Origin: Clostridia bacterium
GTDB lineage: Bacteria; Bacillota_A; Clostridia; Oscillospirales; CAG-272
Length of the DNA: 8,083 nt
Assembly (NCBI GenBank): GCA_017546745.1
Contig: JAFYRZ010000156.1
Span: 1-8,083, forward strand
Direction: 5' to 3'
Positions within the stretch are counted from its first letter, which is position 1, and each line of letters starts with the position of its first letter. Shown piece by piece: positions 6,743-8,083 of the stretch. The notes under the pieces were generated by a model that saw only the letters and a program-made list of their open reading frames with translations, was not told the DNA's origin and ran no database searches. The position numbers and the translations under genes are program-made.

Positions 6743-7228
6743 ATGAAAAAGCGAATTGTAGCGTTTTACGACGCGCTTCTGTTTGCAATTATTTGTTTTC
6801 CGATGATAGCTTGCGCTGTTATACTGCTATTTGTGTTAGTCACTAAAGGAACGAGTGAATGGATATACGAAAATTGGTATTTAGTGCTTGCTTTTGCTAT
6901 TACATTTATGCTTCCAATCGGAGGCGGTATGATGCTTAGATATTGTGAAATCAAAGACGATTTCAGACATTTTCATTATTTTCCCTTTGCTGCCTCTTGG
7001 AGCGAGGTGGCAAACAATATTGATATCAGATGGAATCAAGACGTATTTTTTTCGGAAATAAAGGACGTAGAAATCGTTAAGCTTACGGAAGAAGAAAAGA
7101 AAACTAAGGTTCATTATAAGCACCTGTTTAATAAATACGCAAAAATCAATTTGAAATACGGCAATCCTAAATACGTTTACGTAGCGAATTATTCAAATAG
7201 GCAGATCAAGAAAATTTTCAATCTGTAA
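6743..7228 (+). CDS. Small two-helix membrane protein with soluble C-terminal domain, immunity-like, hypothetical
   Basis: A 161-residue protein without an assignable name. A basic start (MKKR) leads into a first membrane helix (about 11-34) and a second (44-65, containing PIGGG). A soluble domain then has a conspicuous charged stretch LTEEEKKTKVHYKH (114-127), strand-like KINLKY and KYVYVANY, and a last helix NRQIKKIFNL. The order is the same as in the gene before it: two helices, strands, closing helix. The sequences are not clearly alike, so they may be distant relatives or similar designs. It lies 49 bases after the first gene and just before a fragment that looks like the end of a toxin gene. 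The C-terminus stops within the last helix and may be slightly shortened. An immunity role is inferred from context only. Confidence 0.75.
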   Translation: MKKRIVAFYDALLFAIICFPMIACAVILLFVLVTKGTSEWIYENWYLVLAFAITFMLPIGGGMMLRYCEIKDDFRHFHYFPFAASWSEVANNIDIRWNQDVFFSEIKDVEIVKLTEEEKKTKVHYKHLFNKYAKINLKYGNPKYVYVANYSNRQIKKIFNL

Positions 7229-7238
7229 GTATTGATAA

Positions 7239-7442
7239 GGCAAAAACAAACTTAATCAGAGCGGCGGATCATTTTGCAGGGATAAATATTTTTACGATGT
7301 TGTCACGCGAACGGCCACATATGGTGGATCGAATAATGTTCTTCAATATGATATGTTTGGAGTGAATTTAAAGGTGGACTTTGGCAAAAGCTTCTATAGA
7401 TCCACATTTAGATCGTTATATCCATATTTATCAGGAGGGTAA
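7239..7442 (+). pseudogene. Start-less 3' remnant, probably the tail of a polymorphic toxin gene
   Basis: An open frame of 67 codons begins right after two stops (TGA TAA, 7233-7238) and has no initiator near its start or Shine-Dalgarno. Its translation reads like protein, not noise: CRDKYFYDVVTRTATYGG, then SNNVLQYDMFG, then VDFGKSFYRSTFRSLYPYL, ending SGG-stop. The stop (7440-7442) is one base before the ATG at 7444, and the AGGAGGG of that gene lies within its last codons, the tight layout expected of a toxin followed by its immunity gene. The rest of such a toxin (Rhs/YD repeats, delivery module) is absent. I infer a displaced or decayed toxin C-terminal end. The toxin family is not recognised, and an overlapping frame from 7231 is also open for about 44 codons. 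Confidence 0.45.
7433..7439 (+). promoter_or_regulatory. Ribosome binding site of the third small gene
   Basis: AGGAGGG lies four to five bases before the ATG at 7444. It is the strongest Shine-Dalgarno in the accessory block and argues that 7444, rather than a downstream TTG at 7458, is the original start. Confidence 0.7.
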
Positions 7443-7443
7443 A

Positions 7444-7886
7444 ATGGTAAGAGATTATTGGATGTTATTTTTTTTAACATTAATAGGATTGATTGTATTT
7501 TTTTTCTGTTTGTTTTAGAACTTATATTTGCTAAGAACATATTCTTATGTAAGAAAAACGGAGTAATTTTGTTAATTATATCTTTGGGTTTTACCTCTGC
7601 TTTTATCGCATTATGTGCAAGCGTGTTTACGTTGTGCTGCAAAGATTATAATTATGTATCCAACAACACTTACATAGAAGAAAAAGCCGAGGTTGTTGAA
7701 TTTACTGCTTCGCGCATTGATTATGACGGAAGTGGAAGAGAAGAAAAAAGAAAACCCAAATTTTACTTGATAGAAAAGGATGAGTATATAATCTTAAACG
7801 TAAAAGATGTCGAAATCGGTGAAACATATATTGTTAGATTTTATCCTAATACAAAAATATGTGATGTAATTAAAAAAGTTGAATAA
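7444..7886 (+). CDS. Two-helix membrane protein, immunity-like, split by a frameshift in a T-tract
   Basis: The ATG with the good Shine-Dalgarno opens a hydrophobic frame of 24 residues ending at TAG (7516-7518). The rest of the protein continues in the -1 frame to the stop at 7884-7886. Adding one T to the run of eight (7498-7505) joins them into 147 residues: helix 1 (about 8-28), a short basic loop, helix 2 (about 40-66), then a beta-rich domain with KPKFYLIEKDEYIILNV, DVEIGETYIVRFYPNTK and a short tail. Starting instead from TTG 7458 gives 142 residues in one frame but no ribosome binding site and a poorer first helix (NINRID inside it). It follows the toxin-like remnant by one base, so an immunity role is inferred. 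The break may be a real mutation, a sequencing error or a slippage site. The name is unknown. Confidence 0.65.
7498..7505 (+). repeat. Run of eight T at the frameshift point
   Basis: A homopolymer of eight T inside the first membrane helix codons of the third small gene. Nine T would restore one continuous frame. A second eight-T run lies at 7468-7475 and creates U UUU UUA in the reading frame (7470-7476). Confidence 0.7.
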
Positions 7887-8019
7887 CATAACAACAATGA
7901 TTAATTAATATTTCTAATATGTTTGATGCTGCTTCTCTCTGTTGTGTCCGTTTACAGACGACATATTCTGTTACCTTTTGAATTGCATGCGAGATAAGCT
8001 GCGCCGAACCCGATAAGCT
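7887..8019. other. Intergenic stretch without a convincing gene
   Basis: Between the end of the third small gene and the right-hand terminator I find no gene with a start codon and Shine-Dalgarno. Open but start-less frames exist on the minus strand (7873-8055) and, broken by one TGA, on the plus strand. They could be chance or the worn end of an element. No tRNA or repeat array is seen. Confidence 0.5.
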
Positions 8020-8044
8020 AAAAACGGGGGGCTTTTCCCCTCGT
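8020..8044 (-). terminator. Intrinsic terminator of a minus-strand gene beyond the right edge
   Basis: An 8-bp GC-rich stem ACGGGGGG (8024-8031) / CCCCTCGT (8037-8044) with one G-T pair and a 5-base loop. On the minus strand the stem is followed by a TTTTT tail (complement of 8024-8020). An A-run also lies on the other side, so on the minus strand the terminator is flanked by T on both sides. It should end a transcript entering from the right and insulate the accessory block. Confidence 0.75.
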
Positions 8045-8083
8045 AAAAAACAAAATTAGAGCCGCGTGGTGCCATTTGGCATC

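Noticed and set aside
6766..7123. Minus-strand open frames over the second small gene
   Set aside because: They overlap a gene with better start, membrane-protein logic and operon context.
1..8083. CRISPR array, tRNA, rRNA or insertion sequence
   Set aside because: No regularly spaced repeats, cloverleaf with CCA-type end, rRNA motif, transposase or flanking inverted repeats were found on reading both strands.

Overview
The window looks like a piece of a Bacillota (Clostridia-type, probably gut-associated) chromosome. The reasons are strong AGGAGG-like ribosome binding sites, consensus sigma-A type promoters (TTGACA-17-TATAAT), a type III glutamine synthetase, U-tailed hairpin terminators, and a metabolic block that is visibly richer in G+C than the AT-rich accessory genes beside it. 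No species can be named from the sequence alone.

Layout. Positions 1-172 hold terminator hairpins at the end of a neighbouring operon. Positions 173-2701 (minus) encode a heparinase II-like polysaccharide lyase without a signal peptide. Positions 2702-2908 are a divergent control region with two back-to-back consensus promoters and a perfect inverted repeat between them. Positions 2909-5014 (plus) encode a type III glutamine synthetase. It is followed after 37 bases by a NodB-fold polysaccharide deacetylase (5052-5900), probably in the same transcript, which ends at a 14-bp hairpin terminator (5938-5973).

From about 5980 the character changes. A separate promoter (6004-6033) leads into a roughly 190-base hairpin-rich leader. 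Next come three small AT-rich genes for two-helix membrane proteins with a soluble C-terminal domain (6232-6693, 6743-7228, 7444-7886). Between the second and third is a start-less open frame of 67 codons. It ends one base before the third gene, whose Shine-Dalgarno lies inside its last codons. The best reading is a decayed polymorphic-toxin/immunity cassette array: accessory immunity-like genes, a leftover toxin 3' end, and an immunity-like gene that itself carries a frameshift in a run of eight T. This interpretation is inferred from architecture and spacing, not proven by homology.

Positions 7887-8083 hold no convincing gene, only an intrinsic terminator for a minus-strand gene beyond the right edge.

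How the parts work together: the lyase and the deacetylase suggest handling of uronic-acid and N-acetyl-hexosamine containing glycans, with glutamine synthetase supplying nitrogen assimilation nearby. The accessory block appears functionally unrelated and was probably acquired separately.
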